Source: Sphingomonas adhaesiva (GTDB lineage: Bacteria; Pseudomonadota; Alphaproteobacteria; Sphingomonadales; Sphingomonadaceae). From it: a DNA stretch of 64,000 nt. Shown one piece after another: positions 25,310 to 33,988 of this stretch. The notes under the pieces are model-generated. The model searched no databases, was not told where the DNA came from, and was given only the letters and a program-made list of their open reading frames with translations. The stretch is from assembly GCF_036946125.1 (NCBI RefSeq), contig NZ_JAQIJT010000002.1:2292001-2356000 (forward strand), in the 5' to 3' direction. Position numbers and translations under genes: made by a program. Within the stretch, counting starts at the first letter, position 1. Every line of letters starts with the position of its first letter.

Positions 25310-26050
25310 TCACGCCGCCGCGCGGTAGATCACCCACAGCTTCGCGCAATCCTCGGTCGACAGCCACGAGCAGCGCGCGCCCGGCAGCATGACGAACAGG
25401 TCGCCTCGGCGGAAGGTGGCCGCGTTGCCGTGGTCGTCCTCGAACGTCACCGATCCCGCCAGCAAATGCATCAGCTCGGCATGGCGATAGTCGATCGCAC
25501 GACGCGCATAGGGGGTCGAATCCCACACGCCGCACATGAACTCGCCGTTGGGCGTGACATAATCGGTGTGGCTGCGGCACGACGGCACGTCGGAGGTCAG
25601 CACGTCCGCCGCGGGCGGGTTGGACGGGTTCAGCGTCGCGGCGAGGTCGATCGGGACGACATGATCGGCACCGCCGCCCGCGCCGAGGTAGCGCACCACC
25701 GCAGCCTGCGTGCCCGCCGCGGCGGTCCAGCCGAACGCCAGCCCCTGCGGCAGCATCGCGCCGGTGTCCGCCGCGATCTCCCGCGTGGTATCCGCCGCGA
25801 TCGTCAGCGTGCCCGCGATCACGAAGACGAATTCGTCGAAGCCGAGCGTCACCTCGCCGCTGCCCTCCAGCGTCATGACCGACACCGCGACCGGGCCGTC
25901 ATACGGCAGCACCCGGCGCGCGGCGAACCAGGCGTCGCCGGTCTCGCGCGTCGCCTCGCCGGCGGCCGGATCGGCCGCGAAGGCGCGCAGGTCGTGGACG
26001 AACGCCGGCATCGCCGCGGCATCGCGCACCTTTTCCGTCACGCCGCTCAC
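25310..26050 (-). CDS. Cupin-domain protein (two cupin halves)
   Basis: About 246 aa, two tandem cupin-like beta-barrel halves: about residues 40-120 (FDEFVFVIAGTLTIAADT) and 160-240 (HAELMHLLAGSVTFEDDHGN ... FRRGDLFVMLPGARCSW). The second half keeps an HAELMHLLAG-type metal region and a GDLFVMLPG turn, typical of cupins. The start is a GTG at 26050 that overlaps the stop of the HAD gene (GTGA), so it is translationally coupled. Such bicupins are often dioxygenases, isomerases or ligand sensors; the substrate here is unknown. Coupling to a HAD hydrolase suggests both act in one pathway. Confidence 0.75.
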   Translation of the reverse strand: MSGVTEKVRDAAAMPAFVHDLRAFAADPAAGEATRETGDAWFAARRVLPYDGPVAVSVMTLEGSGEVTLGFDEFVFVIAGTLTIAADTTREIAADTGAMLPQGLAFGWTAAAGTQAAVVRYLGAGGGADHVVPIDLAATLNPSNPPAADVLTSDVPSCRSHTDYVTPNGEFMCGVWDSTPYARRAIDYRHAELMHLLAGSVTFEDDHGNAATFRRGDLFVMLPGARCSWLSTEDCAKLWVIYRAAA

Positions 26051-26718
26051 AGCCCCACCAGCCCCGGCAGACCCGCGATGCTGGAGATTTCGTTGACCTG
26101 GTAATATGGCGTCGACGGCTCGTGCCCGCGGTTGACGAACGCCTTGTTCCTGATGCCGACGTCGTGCGCGGTCATGTGATCGTAGCGGAAGCTGGAGGAG
26201 ACGTGCAGGAAGTCCTCCGGCACCGCGTCCAGCTGATCGATCATATATTCGAACGCCTGCATCCGCGGCTTGTACGCCTGCGCTTCCTCCGCGGTGAAGA
26301 CGGCGTGGAATGTCGCCCCCAGCTTTGCCACGCTGTGCGGGATCAGGTCGACCATCGAATTCGACAGGATCACCAGCCTGTATTCCTCTCCGACGCGCGT
26401 CAGCGGCTCGACCACGTCGGGGTGCGGGTTCCACGTCGGGATCTCGGCATAGATGCGCTCCACGTCGCTGTCGCGATATTCGACGCCGTGGCGCGCGCAG
26501 GTGCGGCGCAGCGCGCTCTCGACCACGTCGCGATACGGCTTCCACGCGCCCAGCACCTCGTCGAGGCGGAAGGCGGAGAAGCTCTCCTTGAACGCCGCCA
26601 TCTGGTCGGGCGCGACACGCTCGCCGCCATAGACGCGCTCCGCGGCGGGGGCCATTTCGAAGTAGATGAGCGTGCCGTAGCAATCGAACGAGATGTATTT
26701 CGGCCTCAGACCCGCCAT
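26047..26718 (-). CDS. HAD-superfamily hydrolase, haloacid dehalogenase type II-like
   Basis: 223 aa starting at the ATG at 26718 (MAGLRPKYISFDCYGTL). The nucleophilic Asp is in SFDCYGTLI (D12), the Ser of motif II in RLVILSNSM, and the motif III Lys in AYKPRMQAFEYM. Overall it follows L-2-haloacid dehalogenases and their non-dehalogenating relatives. It could hydrolyse 2-haloacids, but many family members act on phosphate esters or other substrates, so I only claim the fold. It overlaps the cupin gene by 4 bp and is divergent from the response regulator gene. Confidence 0.83.
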   Translation of the reverse strand: MAGLRPKYISFDCYGTLIYFEMAPAAERVYGGERVAPDQMAAFKESFSAFRLDEVLGAWKPYRDVVESALRRTCARHGVEYRDSDVERIYAEIPTWNPHPDVVEPLTRVGEEYRLVILSNSMVDLIPHSVAKLGATFHAVFTAEEAQAYKPRMQAFEYMIDQLDAVPEDFLHVSSSFRYDHMTAHDVGIRNKAFVNRGHEPSTPYYQVNEISSIAGLPGLVGL

Positions 26719-26911
26719 CGCATGGCTCCCCCGATGAAGTTGATGCAGCGAAACGTAGCCGCTCCGCCGGCGCGATGCGGGCGAAAGCACGCGGCCGCAG
26801 AATATATCGTGCCGATTGCGTCGACCTGCCCGGCAGAGGCTGCGGCCCCCGCCTCTCGCCAGCGCGCGCGTGGCGCATTATGGCAATGTTTCGACAAGGA
26901 AGGACCGGCCG

Positions 26912-27586
26912 ATGGACCTGCTGATCGTGGAGGACGACCGGGACTATGCCGCCGCGCTGAAGGCGGAGCTAACCGCGCTGTCGCACGACGTGACCGTGGC
27001 GACCACCGGGCCGGAGGCGCTGACCGCGGTGGATGCGCGCGTGTTCGACGCGGTCGTGCTCGACTGGATGCTCCCGCTGCTCGACGGGCCGACCGTGGTG
27101 CGCCGGATGCGCGAGCGCGGACACCGCCTGCCCGTGCTGATGCTGACCGCGCTGGGGCTGGCGACCGAGAAGGTCGGCGGGCTGGATGCGGGTGCGGACG
27201 ATTATGTCGTGAAGCCCGCCGCCGCGATCGAGATCGACGCCCGGCTGCGCGCGCTGCTGCGGGCGCGCGGCTGGACCGAGGGCGACGGCGACACGCTGCG
27301 CGCGGGCGACCTGCTGGTCAGCCCGGGGCAGCACCGCGCGTGGCGGGGGGAGCGGGCGCTCGACCTCGCCAATCTGGAGTTCAGGCTGCTGGCGGAGCTG
27401 GCGCGCCATGCCGGCAGCTTCGTCACGCGGGCGATGCTGATCGAGCGGGTGTGGGGCTATGATTTCGAGCCGACGACCAACATCGTCGACGTCCAGATCC
27501 GCGCGCTGCGCCGCAAGCTGTCGGTGGGGGACGAAGCCGATCCGATCGTGACGAAGCGCGGCGTCGGCTACATGCTGGAGGCGTGA
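26912..27586 (+). CDS. OmpR-family response regulator
   Basis: 224 aa. Receiver domain residues 1-115, with the acidic pair in IVEDDRDY, the phosphoacceptor D51 in AVVLDWMLPLLDG and the conserved Lys in ADDYVVKPA (K101). The C-terminal winged helix is at about 125-222, including FVTRAMLIERVWGYDFEPTT and VDVQIRALRRKL. The ATG at 26912 has AAGGAAGGA upstream. The downstream kinase gene starts 4 bp after its stop, so the pair is one operon. The target is unknown; no obvious binding site was identified. Confidence 0.95.
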   Translation: MDLLIVEDDRDYAAALKAELTALSHDVTVATTGPEALTAVDARVFDAVVLDWMLPLLDGPTVVRRMRERGHRLPVLMLTALGLATEKVGGLDAGADDYVVKPAAAIEIDARLRALLRARGWTEGDGDTLRAGDLLVSPGQHRAWRGERALDLANLEFRLLAELARHAGSFVTRAMLIERVWGYDFEPTTNIVDVQIRALRRKLSVGDEADPIVTKRGVGYMLEA

Positions 27587-27590
27587 CACG

Positions 27591-28976
27591 GTGCGGCTGC
27601 GCACGCTGACCGCGCTGTTCGTGGCGGCGTTCGTGCTGGCCACGCTGCTGACCGGCTATGCCATGTTCACGGCATCGCGCGGCGCGATCGTCCGGCTGGT
27701 CGATCGCCGGATCGAGGCGGTGAGCGATGCGGTGCTGGAGAACGTGCGCCCCGGCGATGCCGCCGGGATATTGGCGCAGATCCGCGAAATCCTGCGCCGG
27801 CGCGACAGCGGCGACATCGGGTTCGAGCTGCGCGACCGGGCCGGGCGGCGGATCGGCGGCAATGTCGCGCTGTCGCGCGCGATCCCCGCCGGCTTCTCCA
27901 CCATCTCGCACAACGACCGGATCGAGGGGCTGACCGAGGGACGCGCGCAGGCGCGGGAGGCCGGCGGCGGGCTGACGCTCATCACGGTCGCGGAGACCGA
28001 GCCGATCGACGGGCTCGCCGCGGTGCGCTGGCGCACCTACCTGCTCGGCTTCGGGCTGATCGCGGCGGTCGGGCTGGCTGGGACGATCGCGTTCGGCGTG
28101 ACGGTGCGGCGGCGGATCGAGGAAGTGCGCGCCACCGCGCTCGCGATCATCGACGGCGATCTGTCGCGTCGCGTGCCCGTGGCGACGCAGGGCGGCGTCT
28201 TCGCCGAGCAGGCGCGGACGTTCAACCGCATGCTGGACCGCATCGCCGCGCTGGTCGACGGGTTGCGCCACGTCGGCAACGATGTCGCGCACGACCTGCG
28301 CACGCCGCTGGCGCGGCTGCGCAGCCGCGTCGCGCTGGCCGCCGCTCGCTCGCCCGGCGACGAGATGGACGCCGCGCTGGAGCAGTGCGACGAATTGCTG
28401 GCGATCTTCACCGCGATCCTGCGCATCGCGGAGATCGACACCGGCGACCGGCGCGGCGCGTTCGAGACGGTCGACCTGGCGGCGTTGGTTCGCGAGGTGG
28501 CGGAGACATTGACCGATGTCGCGGCGGACGACGGGCATCGTCTGACGATCGCGCGACTGGACGAGGTCGCCATCGCGGGCGACCGCCAGCTGCTGAGCCA
28601 GGCGTTGCTCAACCTGACCGAGAATGCGCTCCACCATACCCCGGCGGGAACGCGGGTGACGCTGTCGGTGGAGGCCGATGCCGCCGCCGTGCGGGTGGTC
28701 GTGCTCGACGACGGCCCCGGCATCGCGCCCGGCGACCTCCCCACCGCGCGGCGGCGGTTCGGGCGGCTGGACCCGAGCCGCCACCGCCCCGGGCACGGCC
28801 TGGGGCTGCCGATCGTCGAGGCGATCGCCGGCTTGCACGGCGGGACGCTGGAACTGGCGGACGCGCGGCCGGGGCTGTCGGCCGCGCTGGTGCTGCCGGG
28901 GAGAGAGCGCGTCTCACCCAACGCCGTCATCCCCGCGGAGGCGGGGATGACGAAAGCAAACGACCTCAGAAGTTGA
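27591..28976 (+). CDS. Membrane sensor histidine kinase, partner of the upstream regulator
   Basis: 461 aa. The GTG start at 27591 begins MRLRTLTALFVAAFVLATLL, a first membrane helix; a second lies near residues 151-172, with a periplasmic sensor loop of about 125 residues between them. A HAMP domain follows (TVRRRIEEVRATALAIIDGD). The phosphoacceptor His is H234 in NDVAHDLRTPLARL. The ATPase domain has NLTENALHHTPAG (N box), DDGPGIAPGDL (G1) and GHGLGLPIVEAI (G2). The last 25 residues (after SAALVLPGRER) are translated from a palindromic repeat (28924-28951) and are not part of the family. The 3' end overlaps the convergent TonB receptor by 11 bp. Confidence 0.93.
   Translation: MRLRTLTALFVAAFVLATLLTGYAMFTASRGAIVRLVDRRIEAVSDAVLENVRPGDAAGILAQIREILRRRDSGDIGFELRDRAGRRIGGNVALSRAIPAGFSTISHNDRIEGLTEGRAQAREAGGGLTLITVAETEPIDGLAAVRWRTYLLGFGLIAAVGLAGTIAFGVTVRRRIEEVRATALAIIDGDLSRRVPVATQGGVFAEQARTFNRMLDRIAALVDGLRHVGNDVAHDLRTPLARLRSRVALAAARSPGDEMDAALEQCDELLAIFTAILRIAEIDTGDRRGAFETVDLAALVREVAETLTDVAADDGHRLTIARLDEVAIAGDRQLLSQALLNLTENALHHTPAGTRVTLSVEADAAAVRVVVLDDGPGIAPGDLPTARRRFGRLDPSRHRPGHGLGLPIVEAIAGLHGGTLELADARPGLSAALVLPGRERVSPNAVIPAEAGMTKANDLRS
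28924..28951. repeat. Palindromic repeat inside the kinase 3' end
   Basis: CGTCATCCCCGCGGAGGCGG followed by GGATGACG is a near-perfect inverted repeat (CGTCATCCCCGC / GCGGGGATGACG). It belongs to the CGTCATCCC repeat type common in this group. Here it is translated as VIPAEAGMT, extending the kinase. It also sits at the convergence point with the receptor gene and could act as a terminator. Confidence 0.65.
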
Positions 28977-31560
28977 CGAGCGCCTCCACGCCATAGGTGC
29001 GCGGCGCGTTGAAGTTGCCGTAGTCGCCCAGCACGTTGTTGATGCTGCCCGAGGTGACATTGGTGGTCGGGGCGCCCGGCAGGCTGTTCGACGGATCGCG
29101 GCGGAAGATATATTGCTGGTCGAACAGGTTGCGGCCCCACAGCGCGACCGTCATCTTCGGCTTCCCCTCGCCCAGCGCGATATCGGCCAGCGCGACCCGG
29201 CCGTTGACCAGGAACGATGCGTCCGCCTTGGTCGCGAACTGGTCGAATGCCTGCGTCGCCTGCGCGTAATTGGCGTCGAGGTGGAAGCGCAGGCGGGTGT
29301 CGCCCCCGCCCACCGGCAGCGCATAGTCGACCGAACCCGACGCCGCGTTGCGCGGCGTGAAGACGATGTAGAAGTCCTGGAGCACCTGCGTGCTGGTGGT
29401 CACGCCGCCGCTGGTGACGCTGTTGGTGATGAGCACCGGCGGGATGCGGGTATAGGTATAGGCGTAGGAGGCGTTCAGCGTCAGGTTATCGACCGGCTGC
29501 ACGGTCAGCTCCGCCTCGACGCCGCGGATCTTGGTGGTGCCGGGGGCATTGATCGTGACCAGATTGTTGAAATTGCCGGTCGCGGTCGTCTGGATCGAGC
29601 TGATGTCGACCTGGCTGTCCTTGCGGTCCATGATGTAGCCCGCGAGGTTCAGCCGCACGCGGCGGTCCCAGAACTGCGTCTTCAGCCCGACTTCGTAGGA
29701 CTTCACGTCCTCGGGATTGAAGGCCTGGTAGTTGGACGTGCGCGAGCTGGCGCCGCCGGCCCGGTAGCCGGTCGCATATTTGACATAGCCGTGGATGTCG
29801 CTGTCAAAGTCATAGGCTAGGGTGACCATCGGGTTGAAGCGGTCCCAGCTCGCGTCGAGCGGGCGATAGCCGTTGGCTGCCGCTACGGCGGGGTTGGTCA
29901 CGTAATTGACGTTGCGCGAGAAGAGCAATTGCCCCCGCTTCACGTCATGCGTGTAGCGGCCGCCCGCGGTCAGGTGCAGCGCGTCGGTCGCGTTCCACGT
30001 CACCTGTCCATAAGCGGCGTAGCTCTTCGACACCACCGCCGAGGCGCGGTCGATCGAGCGGCAGCCCGGCTGCGAGCCGGCCAGCGACGTCGTGCCCCCC
30101 ACCGGCTGGCCATTGACCACGGTGAACCCGGTCGTGATCGACGTGCACGGGTCGAGCACGGTGATCTGCCCGTTGGCGCTGTTGTAGAAGTTGGAATTCG
30201 GCGTCGCCGCGTCGTCGCTGACGTGCTCGTTGAAATAGAACAGTCCCGCGACATAGTCGAACCGGCCGGCGGTGCCGACCGCCTGCAATTCCTGGCTGAA
30301 CTGGCGCTGGCGCAGATCGGCCAGCGAATAGCGGCTGAACAGCTGGCCGTTGAAGAGCGTGCCGTTGATGACGACGTTGCCGGGGTTGAACACCGGCACG
30401 CGGTGCGCGCCGCCCGAATTGTCCCACTGCGTCGCATCCACGCCGCGCCATGCGGTGATCGAGCGCAGCTCGACCTCGGGCGACAGCTTGTACTTCAGCA
30501 CGTTGGTGAAGCCGTGCGTCTCGTCGATGCTGGGCTGCTGCGGCACGCCGATGTCGGCGACCGTCATCCGGCTGCTGCCGTTGACGACGACGCCGGGCAT
30601 CAGCGGCTTCACCGTGCCGGTCAGCGTCGTATAGGCCGTCCCCGGCAGGAAGCATCGCGGCGCGGCGGATTGCGCGCCGGCGACGCAGCCGTTGGGATTG
30701 TAGTTGAGCAGCTGGCTGTAGAACGGCGAGTTGCGATCGCTGGCGACGTCGTAGGAAAAGTCGTCGGTCAGCCCGTCGACCGGCGCCCAGCGTACCGCGA
30801 CCCGACCGCCGCGACGATCGAAGTAATTCCAGCCGGTCTGCCCGGCGAGCGGGTTCTTCGTCGTCGGCCCCTGATACTGGACCACGCCGTCCAGCTTCAC
30901 GCTGAAATTCCGGTAGCTCGGCAGGTCGAGGTGCAGCTCGCCGTTGTAGGCGCCGTAATTGCCGATGCCGGCGCGCGCGCGGCCCCCGAATTCGCCCGAT
31001 GGTCCTTTGGTGACGATGTTGAGCGCCCCGCCCTCGGTATTGCGGCCGAACAGCGTGCCCTGCGGCCCCTTCAGAACCTCGATCCGCTCGACGTCGAACA
31101 AGGCGGCGTTCAGCCCGTGCTGGCGACCCAGATACACGCCGTCGACGTAGATGCCCACGCCCTGTTCGCGCGCGGGCTGATTCGCGTCGAGCGGCACGAT
31201 GCCGCGGATGCCGATCGTCAGCGCACTCTGGCGCGCCTCGAACGTGGCCACGCGCAGCGAGGGCGCGCCGCCATCGGCGAGGTCGTAGAGGCTCTGGACA
31301 TGGCGGTCGACCAGCGCGGGCGCGCCCAGCACGGTGATCGCGACCGGCGTCTGCTGCAGGTTCGTCTCGCGGCGGGTTGCGGTGACGACGATGTCGGCCA
31401 TCTGTTCGCCCTCGGCCGCGGGGGCGGCGGCGGGTGCGGCGGCGGGTTCCGCGGCCGCTGCCGGCGCGGCGCCGGCCGGCGCGGCAAAGGCGGCGGTGGG
31501 TGCGAGAGTAGCGGCAAAGCCCGCGAGAAGGCGCGCACGCACGCTCGAACGGAAGGTCAT
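28966..31560 (-). CDS. TonB-dependent receptor (large sphingomonad type)
   Basis: About 864 aa. The start at 31560 (MTFRSSVRARLLAGFAATLA) gives a signal peptide with an Ala/Pro-rich segment behind it. The plug carries DIVVTATRRETNLQQTPVAI (about 65-85), and the segment VERIEVLKGPQGTLFGRNTE, the canonical plug signature of this class. The barrel ends in YGVEALVNF. It is an outer-membrane importer, probably for a large or hydrophobic ligand, energised by TonB. The HK/RR pair ends convergent with it. The surroundings do not reveal the ligand. Downstream overlap with the kinase is 11 bp. Confidence 0.9.
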   Translation of the reverse strand: MTFRSSVRARLLAGFAATLAPTAAFAAPAGAAPAAAAEPAAAPAAAPAAEGEQMADIVVTATRRETNLQQTPVAITVLGAPALVDRHVQSLYDLADGGAPSLRVATFEARQSALTIGIRGIVPLDANQPAREQGVGIYVDGVYLGRQHGLNAALFDVERIEVLKGPQGTLFGRNTEGGALNIVTKGPSGEFGGRARAGIGNYGAYNGELHLDLPSYRNFSVKLDGVVQYQGPTTKNPLAGQTGWNYFDRRGGRVAVRWAPVDGLTDDFSYDVASDRNSPFYSQLLNYNPNGCVAGAQSAAPRCFLPGTAYTTLTGTVKPLMPGVVVNGSSRMTVADIGVPQQPSIDETHGFTNVLKYKLSPEVELRSITAWRGVDATQWDNSGGAHRVPVFNPGNVVINGTLFNGQLFSRYSLADLRQRQFSQELQAVGTAGRFDYVAGLFYFNEHVSDDAATPNSNFYNSANGQITVLDPCTSITTGFTVVNGQPVGGTTSLAGSQPGCRSIDRASAVVSKSYAAYGQVTWNATDALHLTAGGRYTHDVKRGQLLFSRNVNYVTNPAVAAANGYRPLDASWDRFNPMVTLAYDFDSDIHGYVKYATGYRAGGASSRTSNYQAFNPEDVKSYEVGLKTQFWDRRVRLNLAGYIMDRKDSQVDISSIQTTATGNFNNLVTINAPGTTKIRGVEAELTVQPVDNLTLNASYAYTYTRIPPVLITNSVTSGGVTTSTQVLQDFYIVFTPRNAASGSVDYALPVGGGDTRLRFHLDANYAQATQAFDQFATKADASFLVNGRVALADIALGEGKPKMTVALWGRNLFDQQYIFRRDPSNSLPGAPTTNVTSGSINNVLGDYGNFNAPRTYGVEALVNF

Positions 31561-31906
31561 GTCGTAAGGTCCCCTTAGTCGCCGATCTGGCTGCGAAGGG
31601 GCCGTTAAAGCGATTCGGCGGCGGCGCGGTGACACTTCGGTGACGCACCGCGGCATCGTGATTTCATCTTGGCTTCATCTTGCGCGACCGCGCCGGTCAT
31701 TTGGCGCGATCATGTGCCATACTGTCGTCGCGACGCCAAACCTGTCGCCGGTGTCGAGGCCGGCGCTGCCGTTCATGACCGGATGATAGTCGCCTTGGCC
31801 GCCGCCGCATTGGCCGCGATCGCCATCCGGCATGATGGGTGGTACTCCGACGGACGGAGGGCGCCGGGTCGTGCGGCGCCTGCCGCGCCCTCCATCACGG
31901 GGACAC
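31561..31906. other. Gene-free stretch between TonB receptor and the first surface-polysaccharide gene
   Basis: A 346-bp gap. Short frames here have no family similarity, no signal peptide and no convincing ribosome site, so I do not call a gene. It probably carries the receptor promoter at its lower end (upstream of 31560). I see no repeat or operator worth naming. Confidence 0.5.
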
Positions 31907-31945
31907 GAAAACGGGGTGCCCCGGCATGACCGGAACACCCCGTTT
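31907..31945 (-). terminator. Intrinsic terminator after the 158-aa RTX-like gene
   Basis: The stem AAACGGGGTG at 31909-31918 pairs with CACCCCGTTT at 31936-31945, and a T-tract forms on the minus strand just past it. An inner CCGG...CCGG pair tightens the loop. It is 18 bp beyond the stop of the minus-strand gene. Confidence 0.75.
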
Positions 31946-31962
31946 CGCGATCGGTCAGGCGA

Positions 31963-32439
31963 TCAATAGAAGGCGAAGTCGCCCGCGCCCAGCGCCTTGC
32001 CGTTCAGCGACTGGATGTCGAACGCACCCAGCACGTTCCCGCTGCTGTCGACGATGTGATAGGTGAAGATCTTGTCGGTGGTCGACGTGGCCACCGTGCC
32101 GTCACGCTCGCCCACGACGAGCAGCGATGCGCCCGAACCGAAGCCCGAGAAGGCGACGAAGTCGTTGGTGGTGGCGCTCCAGTTGGCCGGGCCGGTGCCC
32201 GCTGCGCCGTCGAAGTCCGACACGTACTTGCTCACCGTCGTGGAGCCGTCGAAATCCTTCGCGCGCAGGATGAAGGTGTCGTTGCCCTCGCCGCCGAACA
32301 TCCGCTGGAAGCCGGTGTAGGCCGAGCCGTCCGAACCGCCGGTCTGCAGACGATCGGCGCCCTTGGTGCCCGAAACCGTGTCGGGGCGCGTCGGGCTGAT
32401 GTCGGTGTCGCCGTAGGTGATGCCATAGCTGTCGGGCAT
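31963..32439 (-). CDS. Small RTX-like secreted protein, type I substrate candidate (paralogue A)
   Basis: 158 aa from the ATG at 32439 (MPDSYGITYGDTDISPT), which has AAAGGGGAC upstream. There is no N-terminal signal peptide. A single glycine/aspartate element RMFGGEGNDTFIL (about 46-58) resembles an RTX nonapeptide. A beta-rich domain follows, and the C-terminus IQSLNGKALGAGDFAFY ends in an acidic residue followed by hydrophobics, as type I secretion signals do. It is the same length as the protein at 50261-50737, and 13 of the last 17 residues are identical. The exporter pair at 53697-56941 would secrete it. It probably acts as a calcium-dependent matrix or surface protein; no enzyme motif is visible. 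I do not recognise the family. Confidence 0.7.
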   Translation of the reverse strand: MPDSYGITYGDTDISPTRPDTVSGTKGADRLQTGGSDGSAYTGFQRMFGGEGNDTFILRAKDFDGSTTVSKYVSDFDGAAGTGPANWSATTNDFVAFSGFGSGASLLVVGERDGTVATSTTDKIFTYHIVDSSGNVLGAFDIQSLNGKALGAGDFAFY

Positions 32440-32722
32440 GATCTGTCCCCTTTCCTTGGTGGGTTGCACTGACTGCCAGACGCTCGACCACGCCGATCGT
32501 TCACGAAGTTTTTACCGTCTTGCGCGCGCAAAAGTCTCAAATTGAAACAGGCGGTGCGTGAGCTTCGTCACCCGGCCGAAAAAGGACCCGCTTTTGCGGG
32601 AACCGGGCGAGTGCAAGTCTCACCGCAGGCGCTGCGCGCTTGTTGCGGTGCGTGCGCCATCCTAAGGCGCGCGGCGTGCGCCCCGTCGGCGCGCACCGCG
32701 GACGCGACAGGCAGGAGATCCC
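32440..32722. promoter_or_regulatory. Divergent promoter region between paralogue A and the glycosyltransferase
   Basis: A 283-bp gap between divergent genes with no coding support. It holds a perfect short palindrome TTGCGCGCGCAA at about 32519-32530, next to AT-richer sequence (TTCACGAAGTTTTTACCG), a plausible promoter/operator spot. I cannot assign the -35/-10 boxes with confidence. Confidence 0.4.
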
Positions 32723-33988
32723 ATGACGGCCCGGGGCAAGCATGTGCTGTTCATCAGTCGCCAGCGGCTGGTCGGCACCACCAACGGCAGCTCGACCTAT
32801 CTGATCGACCTGGCGCGGGCGGTGCGGGCGGCGGGGATGGTCCCGCATCTGCTGCAACCCGCGCCCACGCTGATGGGGCGCTGGCCGATGCTGACGCTGC
32901 GCCCCGAAATGGCGGTGTTCGAAACGCATGTCGCGCGCGGGCTGCTGCGGGTCGGGAACCGCCTGATCTCGCTGTCGCCGCGCCTCTATTCGTCGGTCGC
33001 GCGCGCGGGCGTCGCGGCGCTGGCGCGGCGGGCCGGCGTGCAGGCGGCATGGGCACGCGACCGCAAGGCGCCCTATGCGGTCGCGATTCCATGGACCGCC
33101 GCCGACCACCGCTTCGTGGCGCAGCACGCCCGCGGACGCTGCGACGTCGCCATCGCGGACTATATGTTCAACGCAGAGGCGTTCGCCGACCTGCCTGCGG
33201 GAACCCCGACCGCGATCGTGATGCACGACCTGTTCCACGCGCGCGGCTCCGCCGCGACCGATTCGGTGGCGCAGGTGGAGCGCGCACACGAGGTAGCGAT
33301 GCTGGCGCGTGCCGATGCGGTGATCGCGATCCAGGCGACCGAGGCGCGGTTCGTCGCGGACGAGGTGCCCGGCACGCGCGCGATCCTGGCCCCGATGGCG
33401 GCGACGCCGGTGGCCCGGCCGCAGCCCGGCACCGTGGACCGCCTGCTGTTCGTGGGCAGCGATACCGCGCCCAACGTCGACGGGCTGCGCTGGTTCTTCG
33501 ACGCGGTGTGGCCGTCGATCCGTGCCGCCGCCCCGACGACGCGGCTGGAGGTGGCGGGCAGCGTCGCGCGCGCCTTTCCGGACGGCGCGCCGGAGGGCGT
33601 GACGCTGCTGGGCCTCGTCGATTCGCTGGTGCCGCTGTACGCGGCCGCGGGCGTGGTGATCTCGCCGCTCACCTTCGGATCGGGATTGAAGATCAAGCTG
33701 ATCGAGGCGCTCGCGGCAGGCAAGGCGATCGTCGCCACCCCGGTGACGCTACAGGGCGTGGAGCGCGAATGCGCCGGCGCGGTCGACTGCACCGACGATG
33801 CCGCGGCGTTTGCCGCGCATGTGCTGGCGCTGCGGGACGACGAGCGGCGGGCGCGCCAGGCGGCGGCGGCGCTGGCGGTGGCGGTGGCGCATTTCTCGCC
33901 CGCGGCCTGCTACCGCGACGTCCAGCAATGGCTGACCGCCAGCGTCAGCCCGCCTTCCACGCCCGCACCGAGCGCACCCGCATCGTGA
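32723..33988 (+). CDS. GT4-type glycosyltransferase
   Basis: 421 aa; a GT-B enzyme adding a sugar from a nucleotide-sugar donor during surface polysaccharide assembly. The N-terminal Rossmann half opens with KHVLFISRQRLVGTTNGSST; the C-terminal half contains TVDRLLFVGSDTAPNVDGLR (about 245) and SPLTFGSGLKIKLIEALAAG (about 310-330), the usual donor-binding E-x7-E area. It has no membrane segment and is likely peripheral on the inner membrane. Its 3' end overlaps the convergent GH16 gene by 44 bp. The sugar specificity is unknown. Confidence 0.87.
   Translation: MTARGKHVLFISRQRLVGTTNGSSTYLIDLARAVRAAGMVPHLLQPAPTLMGRWPMLTLRPEMAVFETHVARGLLRVGNRLISLSPRLYSSVARAGVAALARRAGVQAAWARDRKAPYAVAIPWTAADHRFVAQHARGRCDVAIADYMFNAEAFADLPAGTPTAIVMHDLFHARGSAATDSVAQVERAHEVAMLARADAVIAIQATEARFVADEVPGTRAILAPMAATPVARPQPGTVDRLLFVGSDTAPNVDGLRWFFDAVWPSIRAAAPTTRLEVAGSVARAFPDGAPEGVTLLGLVDSLVPLYAAAGVVISPLTFGSGLKIKLIEALAAGKAIVATPVTLQGVERECAGAVDCTDDAAAFAAHVLALRDDERRARQAAAALAVAVAHFSPAACYRDVQQWLTASVSPPSTPAPSAPAS

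Noticed and set aside
31669..31929. Short frames (86-87 codons) on both strands in the gap before paralogue A
   Set aside because: No ribosome site, no conserved pattern, and partly inside a terminator hairpin.
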